Assembly (NCBI RefSeq): GCF_017921895.1
Contig: NZ_JAFIDN010000017.1
Span: forward strand, 1 to 40,088
Length of the DNA stretch: 40,088 nucleotides
Source of the DNA: Natronogracilivirga saccharolytica
GTDB taxonomy: Bacteria > Bacteroidota > Rhodothermia > Balneolales > Natronogracilivirgulaceae
Direction of reading: 5' to 3'
Below the pieces are notes generated by a model. The model did not search any database. It saw only the letters and a list, made by a program, of their open reading frames with translations, and was not told where the DNA came from. The translations under genes were made by a program, and so were the position numbers. Every line of letters begins with the position of its first letter. Position 1 is the first letter of the stretch. Below, piece after piece: positions 22,270-32,216 of this stretch.

Positions 22270-24012
22270 GTGCCTCTCATGTTGTACCAACACAGCCTTG
22301 TGCCCCTGACGGCACTCTCCCTTCTGTTCGTTCTGATTATTGGTCTGCTGCCATCCGGCCTGGAAGCCCAGGACAACGAACGACGCCGCTCGATGCAAAT
22401 TCAGATGAGCCCGGAAATTGAATCCAATTTATTTTTCGATGAACTCGGCCTCGAAATGACGCTGGCACGTTTTCATGAAACCTACCTGGACATCGATACA
22501 TACGAGCTGGGCCCCGGTGACCTGCTCGGACTCACCCTCAAGGGCAATGTAAGCGGAATTTTTCGCGGCATGCGGGTAAACAGTCATGGAGCCATACTGA
22601 TTCCGCGCGTAGGTTCGGTGAAAGTCGACGGACTTCTTTTTGATGAGGCCAGGGAGCTGATTGAAAGCAAAGTTCAGGAAGAGCTGCCCGGAACGTCGAT
22701 TTCCCTGACACTTGAACACCCCAGAAACCTGAAAGTAAATGTTGTGGGCAACGTCCCGTTTACCGGTCCCCAGATCGTGCTGGCTCAAACCAGGGTAGAC
22801 CAGGCAGTCTATCACTCTTTTTTCGAGCCGGTGGCGGATGATCTTGAGGACGAGATCATGCTTGCAAATAAATATCCTCAGGAATTTATCGAGAGCAATC
22901 AATATGCGATCCGGAACATCGTAATCAACCGGAAGGACGGCTCACAGGTTACCGCTGACCTGTACCGGTATCTCAAAACCGGTGACGAAAGTGCCAACCC
23001 GGTGGTCAAAGAGGGGGATATCATCAATATCCAGGAACTTCACGACCATAACCCGCGTGTTTCGGTTTCGGGAGGTGTAAATCAGGACCTGGAACTGGAG
23101 TACCGGTCCGATGACACGATCGACCGCCTGATCAAGATGGCCGGCGGCCCCACATACGATGCCGCCGAAGACTACATCCGTGTCAGCCGCGTCACAGAAG
23201 AAGGCGCCCGGGACATCGTTCTGGACGACTCCGCCTCCATTGCCGGATTCGACCTGCAGCCCAACGATCGTGTGATTATCCCGTACGATCGTGACAAACG
23301 CCGCACCGAAAATGTCCAGGTTTTTGGTGAAGCCAACTACACCGGAAGATTTTCTATAAAGGATGGTGAGACCACATTGTATGAATTGATGGAGAAAACG
23401 GGGGGACTTACCTCCATGGCGCTTCCGCAGGCGGCCTATCTGATGCGGACCCAGCCCGGCCGGACCGAATACGGCATCCGTCATGCATTTGACCCGCGTG
23501 CACTGACCCGGACCTCCGATCAGGTGATGCAGGGATTTGAGTATCTGGATCTGGAAGCCCAGCTTATCCGAAACCGGGTCTACATTGACCTTACCGATGA
23601 AGATCAGCTTAAAGATGTCACCCTGTATCATGGCGACCGGCTGCACATCCCGAAAAACGAGGGTACGGTATTTGTGTTCGGACAGGTAAACCAGCCCGGT
23701 TACTATAATTTTGACGAGGACAAGTCGAGCAGCGACTTCATCAGCAAAGCCGGCGGATTTGCACTCTCGGCCGAAGAAGACCGGGTTTTTGTAATCAAGG
23801 CGCAGACCAATTCCTGGCACCGGCCGGACGATACCATCATTGAACCCGGAGATCTCATTTTTGTCGACAGAGAGCCGTTTGACGAACTCCAGGCAGCCCG
23901 GACCTACGACATGCAAAAGCGCGCCCAGCGCAACAGCAATATTCAGCTGGTCATGACCGGCCTGACCACCATTACCAGCATCATCACTGCCTACATCGCC
24001 GTGACCCGATAA
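22270..24012 (+). CDS. Wza-like SLBB polysaccharide export protein
   Basis: A 580-residue outer-membrane polysaccharide exporter. After a signal peptide (SLLFVLIIGLLPSGLEAQ) comes a Poly_export domain (about 75-160, beginning TYELGPGDLLGLTLKGN), then several SLBB domains, seen as repeated VxVxGxVNxxG segments: LKVNVVGNVPFTGPQIV, PRVSVSGGVNQDLELEY, NVQVFGEANYTGRFSI and TVFVFGQVNQPGYYNF. The C-terminus has a hydrophobic segment (VMTGLTTITSIITAYIA) that may span the outer membrane like the Wza helix. It exports capsule or EPS together with the Wzz-like protein two genes on. No lipobox is evident. GTG 22270 and ATG 22279 are both possible starts. Confidence 0.9.
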   Translation: MPLMLYQHSLVPLTALSLLFVLIIGLLPSGLEAQDNERRRSMQIQMSPEIESNLFFDELGLEMTLARFHETYLDIDTYELGPGDLLGLTLKGNVSGIFRGMRVNSHGAILIPRVGSVKVDGLLFDEARELIESKVQEELPGTSISLTLEHPRNLKVNVVGNVPFTGPQIVLAQTRVDQAVYHSFFEPVADDLEDEIMLANKYPQEFIESNQYAIRNIVINRKDGSQVTADLYRYLKTGDESANPVVKEGDIINIQELHDHNPRVSVSGGVNQDLELEYRSDDTIDRLIKMAGGPTYDAAEDYIRVSRVTEEGARDIVLDDSASIAGFDLQPNDRVIIPYDRDKRRTENVQVFGEANYTGRFSIKDGETTLYELMEKTGGLTSMALPQAAYLMRTQPGRTEYGIRHAFDPRALTRTSDQVMQGFEYLDLEAQLIRNRVYIDLTDEDQLKDVTLYHGDRLHIPKNEGTVFVFGQVNQPGYYNFDEDKSSSDFISKAGGFALSAEEDRVFVIKAQTNSWHRPDDTIIEPGDLIFVDREPFDELQAARTYDMQKRAQRNSNIQLVMTGLTTITSIITAYIAVTR

Positions 24013-24055
24013 CTTTTTTCCGCAAACAGTCAAAATCTGCGGATACCACATTCGA

Positions 24056-25351
24056 ATGAAGCTACTTTTTTTATCACAGTATTATCCACCCGAAACCGGC
24101 GCCGGCGCTACCCGAGCGGAAACGCTCCGAAGGTACCTTGCCGGGCTTGGATGGGAGATTGACATACTGTGCGAGCTTCCCAACTATCCGGATGGTGAGA
24201 TTCCCGAGGAATTCCGCGATCGTTTTTTTCACGAGACACTCGAAGAGAACGGCAGCTCAGTAGTGCGGACCTGGGTCATCCCGACCCGCCGCGAGAATTT
24301 CTTCCAGCAGATCCGGATGTTCGCCTCCTGGATGTTCAGCAGTTTTCTATACGGGCTGATGAACCCGAAGAAATACGATGCCGTGTATGCCACGTCCCCT
24401 CCCATATTCGGCGCCATTTCCGGATTGATGCTGGCACGGCTGTACCGCATCCCTTTTTTCTTTGAAGTCCGCGATCTATGGCCTGATGCCGCCCTCGAAA
24501 CGGGTCAGGTCGAGGAGAAAAGCCTGGTCTACAAAATCAGCAAATACATCGAGCGTGTGCTTTACCGGCATGCCGACCTGGTCATCCCGGTTACCAGGCG
24601 TTCCGAGGAACTGATAAAAATCACGGAGCCGGAAGCACGAACGCATGTCATTTACAACGGGGTGGATGTCAGCCATTTCCGGAGAGTGGATAAGCCTTAT
24701 GATATCATAGACGAGCCGCTGCGCCGCGATGTGTTCCGGGTGGGGTACGCCGGGACCATAGGTGTCATCCACGATCTCGAAACGGTTGTCCGCGCGGCTA
24801 AAATGCTGGAAGATGAAGAAGATATCGAGTTTTTGCTGATCGGCGACGGCAGCCGTTCGCACCAGCTCAAAAAAATGCTCGACGAACACCGGCCGAAGAA
24901 CATCCGCTGGATCGGAAGCAAATCACACAAGACGATTCCGGCGTATCTGTCCACATTCGACCTTGCCCTTAATCCGGTCTTCGACACCCGTGTTTTTGAA
25001 TCCATACTTACCGTCAAGTTTTTCGAATACCTTGCCTGCGAGGTACCGGTGATTTCCACGGCGCGGGGCATTCTCAAGGAGGTGGGCGAGATCAGCAAGG
25101 CGGCGGTCACCCTCCCGCCGGAGGATCCCGAAGTACTTGCCCGCACCATCCTCTCACTCAAAAAAGACGAAAAAAAGCGTGAGCAGCTGCGCTCGAACAG
25201 CAGAACTTTTGTAGAAACCTACTTCGACAGAAAAAAATGGGCCGGCGAACTGTCGGAAGTACTGAAATCGCGTCTGAACCGGTCCACCGATTCACCAACT
25301 CCTCACCACTCTCTTCACAAAGACATATCCAGTTCCGGATATAACTGGTAA
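24056..25351 (+). CDS. Glycosyltransferase family 4 (WbuB-like)
   Basis: A 431-residue GT-B glycosyltransferase. The N-terminal domain opens with MKLLFLSQYYPPETGAGATR, the signature of WbuB-type enzymes (glycosyl_trans_4_4), and has FFEVRDLWPDAALETG. The C-terminal GT4 domain contains HVIYNGVDVSHF, RVGYAGTIGVIHDLETVVRA, a LLIGDGS strand and FFEYLACEVPVISTARG. It transfers a sugar from a nucleotide donor to the growing lipid-linked repeat unit on the cytosolic face. The donor cannot be named; amino-sugar specificity is common among relatives. It lies 44 bp after the exporter gene and 5 bp before the wzz-like gene, clearly one operon. Confidence 0.9.
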   Translation: MKLLFLSQYYPPETGAGATRAETLRRYLAGLGWEIDILCELPNYPDGEIPEEFRDRFFHETLEENGSSVVRTWVIPTRRENFFQQIRMFASWMFSSFLYGLMNPKKYDAVYATSPPIFGAISGLMLARLYRIPFFFEVRDLWPDAALETGQVEEKSLVYKISKYIERVLYRHADLVIPVTRRSEELIKITEPEARTHVIYNGVDVSHFRRVDKPYDIIDEPLRRDVFRVGYAGTIGVIHDLETVVRAAKMLEDEEDIEFLLIGDGSRSHQLKKMLDEHRPKNIRWIGSKSHKTIPAYLSTFDLALNPVFDTRVFESILTVKFFEYLACEVPVISTARGILKEVGEISKAAVTLPPEDPEVLARTILSLKKDEKKREQLRSNSRTFVETYFDRKKWAGELSEVLKSRLNRSTDSPTPHHSLHKDISSSGYNW

Positions 25352-25356
25352 GCACT

Positions 25357-26598
25357 ATGAGCAAAGAAGCAAAAAAAGACGAAATTCAATTGCTGGATGC
25401 CCTGATTGTTCTGGCAAAGGACAAATGGCTGGTTTTCAAGATCGTTTTTTCGGTCACCCTGATCGCCCTGATCATCAGTCTGATCTGGCCCCAAACCTAC
25501 AAATCGAGTGCCACGGTACTGCCGCCGGACCAGCAGCAGACCTTTTCCGGCATTGCCGGAATGCTGGGCGGAATGGTGCCGATGAACCTGGGCACCGAAC
25601 CGCAGGTGAATCCGGAGGCCATGCTGACCATCCTCAACAGCCGGTCCATGCGGGTGGCACTGATCGATGAATTTGATCTCTATGAGGTGTACGAAAGCGA
25701 TATTATTGAAGAGTTGCTGCTGAAGCTGGAACAGAATGTTTCCATAGAGGAAAGCCGTGAAGGCGGATTCGGTTTCAATCCCATAACATCCATTCGTATT
25801 TCCATCACAGACCGGGAGCCGGAACTTGCCCAGGCGATGACACGATTCATGGTAGAACGGCTGGAGGAGACGGTCAATGAACTCAACCGGATGAATGCGT
25901 TCGAACAATACGATATCCTGGCCGAACGCTACGAACGAAATGTGCGCGAACTTGAAGAGGCCGAACTTGCCCTGAAGGAGTTTCAGGAGACGTACGGACT
26001 GATTGAAGTGGAAAAGCAGGCTGAGGCGATCATCGACAATCTGGCTGACATCAAATCACAAATGATTGAAACTGAAATCGCCATGAATGTGATGAGGGAG
26101 AGTGTCAGTGAGAACAATCCCGAACTGCGCAACCTCAGACGCACCTATCGCGAGCTGGACAAGAAGTACAACGAGCTTGTACAGAAAAGCGACCAGGAAG
26201 CCCGGACTGCGGATGTGGTTCATCCCATTCTGGATATGCCCGAACTTGCCCTGCAGTACTATCGCCTTTACAGAGAGGTTACGGTCCAGAACACCATCTA
26301 TGAAACCATTTATCCGCAGTATGACTTTCAGCTGACCATTGCCGAGGCCGACAAGCGCGGTGTTCAGGTTCTTGATGAAGCCCATCTGCCGACGTACAAA
26401 GATGCACCGAAACGGGCGTTTATTGTGCTGGGCGGAATGGTATTCAGCATTTTTGTTTCTTTCATGCTTGTGTTCTACCGCCACACCATGGCCGTCGGAC
26501 GCGAAACCAATTCGGCGCGCTATCAGCAGATCCGGGAGCTGCAGGAGAACCTGCGATTTTCCTTCCGAAGAAAGAAGAACAATAATGAAGACCGGTAA
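25357..26598 (+). CDS. Wzz/chain-length determinant protein
   Basis: A 413-residue polysaccharide co-polymerase with a first membrane segment at about 28-48 (FKIVFSVTLIALIISLIWP), a Wzz domain opening with TYKSSATVLPPD, a long periplasmic coiled coil (about 180-300) with a GNVR-like region, and a second membrane segment near 350 (AFIVLGGMVFSIFVSFMLVFY). There is no C-terminal tyrosine kinase domain; the tail is short and basic (RFSFRRKKNNN). It sets chain length and couples synthesis to the Wza-like exporter. ATG 25357 follows the upstream stop by 5 bp. Confidence 0.9.
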   Translation: MSKEAKKDEIQLLDALIVLAKDKWLVFKIVFSVTLIALIISLIWPQTYKSSATVLPPDQQQTFSGIAGMLGGMVPMNLGTEPQVNPEAMLTILNSRSMRVALIDEFDLYEVYESDIIEELLLKLEQNVSIEESREGGFGFNPITSIRISITDREPELAQAMTRFMVERLEETVNELNRMNAFEQYDILAERYERNVRELEEAELALKEFQETYGLIEVEKQAEAIIDNLADIKSQMIETEIAMNVMRESVSENNPELRNLRRTYRELDKKYNELVQKSDQEARTADVVHPILDMPELALQYYRLYREVTVQNTIYETIYPQYDFQLTIAEADKRGVQVLDEAHLPTYKDAPKRAFIVLGGMVFSIFVSFMLVFYRHTMAVGRETNSARYQQIRELQENLRFSFRRKKNNNEDR

Positions 26599-26607
26599 CA
26601 TCCGCTT

Positions 26608-28065
26608 GTGTCTTCCCTCTTTGACCATATTGCCGTAAAAGACAACCGCACAGAATGGCTGATTGCCGGCGGGGTAGTACTGGTCTTTGCCTTTTTCAGG
26701 CTGGTGACCTGGTCGATGGGGCTGCCCCCGCTTGACCTGGTTGCCCTTGCCGGTCTCATTTTCGTTTACGGGATTACCCGCACGGTAACGCAACCTGTAC
26801 TGCTGCTGATTCTTATCACAACCGGCTCACTGCTGGGCAATCTGATCCTGATTGTCGAAGACGGACTGATCCCGTTTTCCCTTTTCCAGATCTTCTACAT
26901 TTTCGGATTGCTGGTGTTCGTCATGCGTTGGTTCATGACCGGCTTTGAACCGATCCGCAAAACAGGATTTGAACTGGAGATCGCTCTGTTCTTCTCACTC
27001 ATCTTTTTATCCATTATCTGGACCCCTGATGCCGAAAAGGCTTTTCTGCATGCCCTGCGGGTTCTGGTCCTCTCAGGGCTGCTTTTCCTGTTTGTCAACT
27101 GGATCAAAAAGCCGCAGGAAATTGTCTGGGTGATCTATTCGATGATTGCGGTAGGAGCTGTAATCGGTGCCATAGCTATCATCGAAACCATTAACAATCC
27201 GATTGCCATTGTGCAGGACATGTACACCGAGGGTACGCGGCTGGCCGGACGCGCCCGCATCGGACAGGTGGATCCCAACATTTTCGGCTCGCTCTTTTTT
27301 CTGCCGCTGGCCTACCTGGCGTCACAGACATTTTCCGGCATATCTTACTGGAAACGAGTATTAAGCGCTCTGTTCTTTCTGATTTTATTTGCCGCTGTTC
27401 TGGTCACCTTTTCAAGAAGCTCCTGGGTTTCGGTTCTGGTTATGCTGATTTTCCTTGCCGTCTTTTACCGGCAGTATAACCTTTTTCTTTTCGGTGCCGC
27501 GGCGGGTATCATACTGGTAATTGCCGTTCCGGAACTGCAGTATCTGCTGCAAAATATTTTTAACCGCTTTATAGACCTTTTTTCGGGCGAAGTTGACACC
27601 TCCAACTTTATCCGTATCATGCTGCTGGACGGCTCCCTCCGTATCTTTTTTGACAGCTGGCTGCTGGGCGTAGGCTGGCGCGGGTTTCCCGATGCATTTC
27701 TCTCCTATTACAACCTGCAGGAAACACTCGGAGTGTATGAGCCCCACAACGTTATATATCAGGTATATTCCGAACTCGGATTGATCGGGCTGATTATCTT
27801 CACCTTTATCGTTTACAAGATATTCGCCATGGCATGGCACAATATCCGGTTGAGCAAAACTCTCGCACACAAAAACATCGCAGTCGCTCTTTTTGCGGCT
27901 TTTCTTGCCTATGCCGTTTTTTATCAGTTTATCGGGTTTGGCTTTCTTGACAATCAGTTATGGATCACCACCGGACTCATTATCGCTCTGAATTACTACC
28001 TCAGAAACCAAAATGATCCGGATGAAGCAACATCATCAGCGCAGGAAAAAATAACAGCTGCCTGA
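26608..28065 (+). CDS. O-antigen polymerase/ligase family protein (Wzy/WaaL)
   Basis: A 485-residue integral membrane protein with about 10-12 hydrophobic segments and the Wzy_C / O-antigen ligase signature (PF04932). VTFSRSSWVSVLVMLIFL precedes a large periplasmic loop, and YEPHNVIYQVYSELGLIGLI has the conserved His-Asn and E-x-G. In a Wzx/Wzy locus it most likely polymerises repeat units at the periplasmic face; a ligase role cannot be excluded from sequence. It begins at GTG 26608, 9 bp after the Wzz gene, and is followed 18 bp later by a glycosyltransferase gene. Confidence 0.88.
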   Translation: MSSLFDHIAVKDNRTEWLIAGGVVLVFAFFRLVTWSMGLPPLDLVALAGLIFVYGITRTVTQPVLLLILITTGSLLGNLILIVEDGLIPFSLFQIFYIFGLLVFVMRWFMTGFEPIRKTGFELEIALFFSLIFLSIIWTPDAEKAFLHALRVLVLSGLLFLFVNWIKKPQEIVWVIYSMIAVGAVIGAIAIIETINNPIAIVQDMYTEGTRLAGRARIGQVDPNIFGSLFFLPLAYLASQTFSGISYWKRVLSALFFLILFAAVLVTFSRSSWVSVLVMLIFLAVFYRQYNLFLFGAAAGIILVIAVPELQYLLQNIFNRFIDLFSGEVDTSNFIRIMLLDGSLRIFFDSWLLGVGWRGFPDAFLSYYNLQETLGVYEPHNVIYQVYSELGLIGLIIFTFIVYKIFAMAWHNIRLSKTLAHKNIAVALFAAFLAYAVFYQFIGFGFLDNQLWITTGLIIALNYYLRNQNDPDEATSSAQEKITAA

Positions 28066-28083
28066 CCATCTAACGGGATCTAT

Positions 28084-29349
28084 ATGGCAAATCAAAGACC
28101 CCAAAAACACCTGATCGTTCTCAGTGCCAGCTATCCATTCGGGAATGGAGAAATTTTCCTTGAAAATGAACTCCCGTTTCTCGTCGAACGATTCGGACAT
28201 ATCTTCCTGCTGCCAACGTTTTCGTACGGTTCCCCGAGAAACCTTCCGGATGGTGTGACCCTGCTCCCCCCGGAACCACCTTCACAGTGGCGGCTATTGG
28301 AGTTTATTCGCGGCTTTTTGTCATCCGGGGGTATGTTTTTACCTGAATGGAAACGTGCATCGGGCCATCCCTTTTCACCGTATCAATTCTATCTCACATC
28401 ACGGACACTGGGGATTGCGCGCCGGATGGAACAGCGCATACTGAAGACCATTGCTTATTATAATCTTAAGGATGGCATCATTTATTCCTACTGGATGCAG
28501 CAGGCGTGCATGGGGGGAATCATGGCGGCCCGAAAGCACAGCTGGACGGTGGCAACCCGTGTACACGGCGGCGACTTGTACACCGAGCGATATGCCGGCA
28601 ATTTTTTGCCGTGGCATGAATGGAAAGTGCGCAATGCGGATTATATTTTTCCGGTATCACAAAACGGCCGTGATTATCTGGCGCAGCGATACCCCGGCTG
28701 TGCCGGTAAGATCCGTCTGATGAAACTGGGTGTCAGCGGTCCGGCCAGAATTCCGCCGGATCCTTCCCCCAAAACAAAAACCGATGCCGGTCCGGAGTCG
28801 TTGCATCTGGCTTCCTGCTCCTCAGTAATCCCGTTGAAACGGGTGGATCACATTCTTGAGACGGTGCACAAACTAAAAGAACTGTTACCCGCCCTGGAAA
28901 TTCGCTGGACGCATATCGGAAACGGTCCGCAATTCTCATCACTGCAAAACCGTGCCCGGAGCATCACCCGTGAAGGTCTGCGAATCGACCTGAAAGGCCA
29001 CCTCCCGAACAATGAGGTCAGACAATTCTACCAGACCGGCGGAATCGACCTGTTCGTAAACTACAGCACATCAGAAGGGCTACCGGTAAGCATCATGGAG
29101 GCGTTCAGTTGCGGCATACCAGCGGCAGCTCCGGATGTTGGGGGCATTCCCGAGATTGTAGACAAATCGAACGGACTGTTATTCGACCCGGACACTCCCC
29201 CTGAAATCCTTGCAAAGCAGATAAGTGACCTGTACCGGTCCGGCGCACTGTCGGATATGCGTACTTCAGCAAGAATAAAGTGGGAACAGGAGTTCCGGCT
29301 TGAAAGCAACTATCAAAAGTTTGCCGATTTTCTTTATTTTGAACTATGA
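28084..29349 (+). CDS. Glycosyltransferase family 4
   Basis: A 421-residue GT-B enzyme similar in layout to colanic-acid/amylovoran-type transferases (WcaL/AmsK-like). The N-terminus LIVLSASYPFGNGEIFLENE is typical, as is RVHGGDLYTERY. The GT4 C-terminal domain shows LHLASCSSVIPLKRVDHILE, LKGHLPNNEVRQFYQ, and an E-x7-E motif in SEGLPVSIMEAFSCGIPAAA followed by DVGGIPEIVDKSNG. It adds a sugar to the repeat unit of the surface polysaccharide. It is the last biosynthetic gene of the rightward operon, 79 bp before the CotH gene. Confidence 0.9.
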   Translation: MANQRPQKHLIVLSASYPFGNGEIFLENELPFLVERFGHIFLLPTFSYGSPRNLPDGVTLLPPEPPSQWRLLEFIRGFLSSGGMFLPEWKRASGHPFSPYQFYLTSRTLGIARRMEQRILKTIAYYNLKDGIIYSYWMQQACMGGIMAARKHSWTVATRVHGGDLYTERYAGNFLPWHEWKVRNADYIFPVSQNGRDYLAQRYPGCAGKIRLMKLGVSGPARIPPDPSPKTKTDAGPESLHLASCSSVIPLKRVDHILETVHKLKELLPALEIRWTHIGNGPQFSSLQNRARSITREGLRIDLKGHLPNNEVRQFYQTGGIDLFVNYSTSEGLPVSIMEAFSCGIPAAAPDVGGIPEIVDKSNGLLFDPDTPPEILAKQISDLYRSGALSDMRTSARIKWEQEFRLESNYQKFADFLYFEL

Positions 29350-29427
29350 CCTCGCACCCGCTGCTTTTTCCCTGCAAAAAGATATTTTGTTACACAGCGA
29401 TAATACTATCATACAGGGAACCATAAG

Positions 29428-30846
29428 ATGATCAAAAAACTCCTGCTTTCCCTCCTTTTTTTACTGGCTTGCCTTGTTTCCGCTCAAGCTTCGACACCCA
29501 CTGTGGCAATCAATGAAGTGATGGCATCCAACGGATCCACCGTGTTCGATGAGGACGGCGATGCCGAAGACTGGATTGAACTCTACAATTACGGTGATGA
29601 ACCTGTTGACCTGCAATGGTTCGGGTTATCGGATGACTATGAAAATCCATACCGCTGGATTTTTCCCGATGTTACTATCGATCCCGGCGAGTTTCTGCTG
29701 ATCTGGGCTTCCGGCAAAGACCGGACGGATCCCGACCAGCCGCTGCACACCAATTTTGCCATTGCATCCGCAGGCGAGGAAGTTCTGCTCACTTCGGTCG
29801 ACGGTGAGCGTATCGACGAACTGCAACCGCTAAAACTTCCAACCGATCTCTCTGTCGGGCGCAAACCCGACGGTGTCGGTGACTGGTATTTTTTTGAAGA
29901 CCCCACCCCCGGTCTGCCCAACACAACAGAAGGATACCAGCAGGTGCTTACGGAACCGGTGTTCAGTAAACCACCCGGGCACCACACCGGATCCATCGAA
30001 CTCGATCTGACCCACCCCGATGATCATGTAACAATTTATTACACTACCGACGGAAGCCGGCCGGACAGCGATTCCGACGTCTGGGAGGGACCGAAAACAT
30101 TACAAGACCGCACCAGTGAACCGAATGACATTTCGATGATCCGCACAACCAATTCCGACACGCGCTCGGAAGGATGGAATGAACCCGGCGGACCGGTGCC
30201 CAAAGCCCATACTATCCGGGCCATAGCCAAACGTGATGGTCATCTGCCAAGCGCTGTAAACACCCACAGTTTTTTTATCGATGAAAACGGGTCGGTATCT
30301 CATGGGCTGCCGGTGTTTTCACTTGTCACGGACCCGGAACATCTGTTTGACCACGAAACCGGTATTTATGTTCCCGGAGCAGACGGCGAATCGGGTGAAG
30401 TTCATCACGGAAATTTTGAAAACCGTGGACACGATTGGGAGCGAAAAACGTCTCTCGAGTTTTTTGAGACAGATGGCAAGCGGGTACTGGCCACAGATAT
30501 GGGACTCCGCATTCACGGCGGATGGTCCCGTCGCAATGCTCAGAAGTCCGTCCGGATATATGCAAGAAACGAATACGGAGACAACAGGTTTTACTACTCA
30601 TTTTTTCCCGATCTTCCTTACAATCAATACAACCGGCTTATCCTTCGCAATTCCGGCAATGACTGGGCTTACAGCCTGTTCCGCGACGGCCTGGCGCAAA
30701 CGCTGATCTCTCATCTTAACTTTGACACCCAGGAGTACCGGCCGTCCGTAGTCTATATCAACGGCGAATACTGGGGCATTCACAATATCCGGGAACGGTA
30801 TGACCAACACTACCTGAAACGTGTTTACGGCTTGCAGGAAGATGAA
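29428..30846 (+). pseudogene. CotH-kinase/lamin-tail secreted protein, 5' half (split by an IS)
   Basis: The first 473 codons of a large secreted protein. Residues 1-21 are a signal peptide, about 25-135 a lamin-tail domain (VAINEVMASNG...DEDGDAEDWIELYN), about 165-270 a chitobiase/CHB_HEX-type domain (VTIYYTTDGSRPDS), and from about 290 a CotH kinase-fold domain with LRIHGGWSRRNAQKSVRIY and VYINGEYWGIHNIRERYDQ. CotH proteins have an atypical protein-kinase fold. At 30846 an IS begins; the frame runs 17 codons into it and stops at TGA 30895-30897. The rest continues at 32276 in the frame expected after IS removal. The intact protein would be 1111 residues, exported and T9SS-sorted. It follows the polysaccharide genes on the same strand. 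Confidence 0.85.
30839..30846 (+). repeat. Target-site duplication, left copy (AAGATGAA)
   Basis: An 8-bp direct repeat identical to 32268-32275, immediately outside the IS left end. Eight base pairs is the usual duplication length of ISL3-family elements. Confidence 0.92.
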
Positions 30847-30879
30847 GGATCAGTTGCATTCTCTGGGGAGAAGCCAGTT

Positions 30880-31812
30880 TTAGGCATAAATTTTTGAAAG
30901 ACGGAAGAGAAAGAATTCAGCATCTGTCACACCACGTTGTATAGCCCGGAACTGCTTGACCTTGGCATTGAAAGATTCGGCTGATGCATTGGTGGACCGG
31001 TTCAAAAAGAAGTTTGCGATATTCTCAAGATAATGCTCAATGGTGTAAGCCATGCGCCGGAAGCCTTTGATTTTATGCTTCTTTGACTGGGCAATCCACT
31101 GTTGGAGTTGCTCTTTGCCATGAATTCGATTCTGCTGTTTTTTATAGATTTGATTTAGCTTGAGCCTGTGATCGTGAGCTTGTTTCAGCTCCGGATACTG
31201 CTCAAAAAGTATCTTCATGCGCATCTGTTGATTCAAGGTCCATTTGCCGGAATGCTTGAACAGCGCATACCGGCTTCGGGCCAAGAGTTGTTTGCGAGTA
31301 TCACCGTTATGAAATACTTCCGGCCGATAGGATTCTCCTTGCTTTTTAGCCTCTTTAATGGCCTCGTTTTCGGCTTCTATGGCCTCCCAGCGCAGTTTTA
31401 CACGAAGGTGTTGAAGGACTTCGTGTCCGAGTTTTTCTACGTGAAAGCGGTCTATGACCAAATCGGCATTGGGAAACAGCTCGCGTACGGCTCCGGCCAT
31501 GTTCTCGGCCATATCCAGGGTGACTTCTTGGACCTGCATGCGTTTATGCTGCGGGATCCGACTGATTTGAGCTACAATCTCATCGGTTTTGGTACTACCT
31601 ATACTGGCCACCAGCGCTCCTTTTCGCCCCTTAGCCGCCTTATTCGTTAAAAACGTGTACAATTCGCCTTTGCTCACACTCAGCTCATCCAAACTTAATT
31701 TCTTACCGATATTTTCCGGAAATACCAGATACTCCGAGGCGTGTTTGCGAGCCGGCCAGTCCTCATAACCACTGACATCCTTGTATTCCCGATAGACCAG
31801 ATGATAGTTCAC
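30880..31812 (-). CDS. ISL3/ISAon1-type transposase, catalytic ORF
   Basis: A 310-residue DDE transposase region of the ISL3 family. LSLDELSVSKGELYT holds the first Asp, VTLDMAENM and LVIDRFHVEKL further conserved Asp/His positions, and the C-terminal SAESFNAKVKQFR the Glu. It would cut and rejoin the IS ends. It starts at GTG 31812 by frame, but this has no ribosome binding site and lies 14 bp beyond the stop of the upstream ORF; its frame is in fact open from about 31869, overlapping the N-terminal ORF by some 40 bp in the -1 frame. It may therefore be made as a frameshift fusion of about 430-440 residues, the usual ISL3 size. Confidence 0.88.
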   Translation of the reverse strand: MNYHLVYREYKDVSGYEDWPARKHASEYLVFPENIGKKLSLDELSVSKGELYTFLTNKAAKGRKGALVASIGSTKTDEIVAQISRIPQHKRMQVQEVTLDMAENMAGAVRELFPNADLVIDRFHVEKLGHEVLQHLRVKLRWEAIEAENEAIKEAKKQGESYRPEVFHNGDTRKQLLARSRYALFKHSGKWTLNQQMRMKILFEQYPELKQAHDHRLKLNQIYKKQQNRIHGKEQLQQWIAQSKKHKIKGFRRMAYTIEHYLENIANFFLNRSTNASAESFNAKVKQFRAIQRGVTDAEFFLFRLSKIYA

Positions 31813-31826
31813 TCGGTAAAGGCCGG

Positions 31827-32216
31827 CTATCGTTTTAATCGATTCGGTTCGCGTTTCGATGAGTACCTTTTAAAAAAAGCCGAGAACTCACTGGTGATTT
31901 TCCGGCTGCCGAGAAGGTGGCTGTAGTCATTGTATATTATACGGTTAGGGTCTTTCTTATGGCGCCAACGCCTGCGCTTGATACTCAGATATACGTTCTT
32001 GTTTCGAATCGGAAAGTCGATGAGCTTCTTTGGCTCGGTAAACCCCTTGCTCTCATACTCGGCAGGATCATAGCTTTCCGGCAGCTGATTCTTCTCGGCC
32101 AAGTGAATGTGAATATATTTTTCATCCTGACCCTCGGTTCCCTGCTCGATCTTCTCTATATCAAAATGATCCAGCATTCCTTCCGGTAATATGAGTTCGG
32201 CTATTTGTTTTTCCAT
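31827..32216 (-). CDS. ISAon1-type transposase N-terminal region protein
   Basis: A 129-residue ORF beginning MEKQIAELILPEGMLDHFDI. It holds the N-terminal part of the transposase: an acidic start, a basic middle (YLSIKRRRWRHKK) and a probable helix-turn-helix-type DNA-binding segment. I chose ATG 32216 because the related element at the window's right edge has the same ATG at the same distance (about 50 bp) from its end; TTG 32222 adds two residues. A TTTTTTTAAAA tract (minus strand, 31868-31878) lies where its frame begins to overlap the catalytic ORF. Confidence 0.82.
   Translation of the reverse strand: MEKQIAELILPEGMLDHFDIEKIEQGTEGQDEKYIHIHLAEKNQLPESYDPAEYESKGFTEPKKLIDFPIRNKNVYLSIKRRRWRHKKDPNRIIYNDYSHLLGSRKITSEFSAFFKRYSSKREPNRLKR

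Noticed and set aside
22942-24051. 369-codon minus-strand ORF opposite the SLBB exporter
   Set aside because: Shadow frame; the plus strand has signal peptide and repeated SLBB motifs.
31872-31878. Classical -1 ribosomal slip on the T7 run of the IS
   Set aside because: In the -1 frame the next codon is TAA, so a shift there ends translation; only a change at the following A4 tract joins the ORFs.
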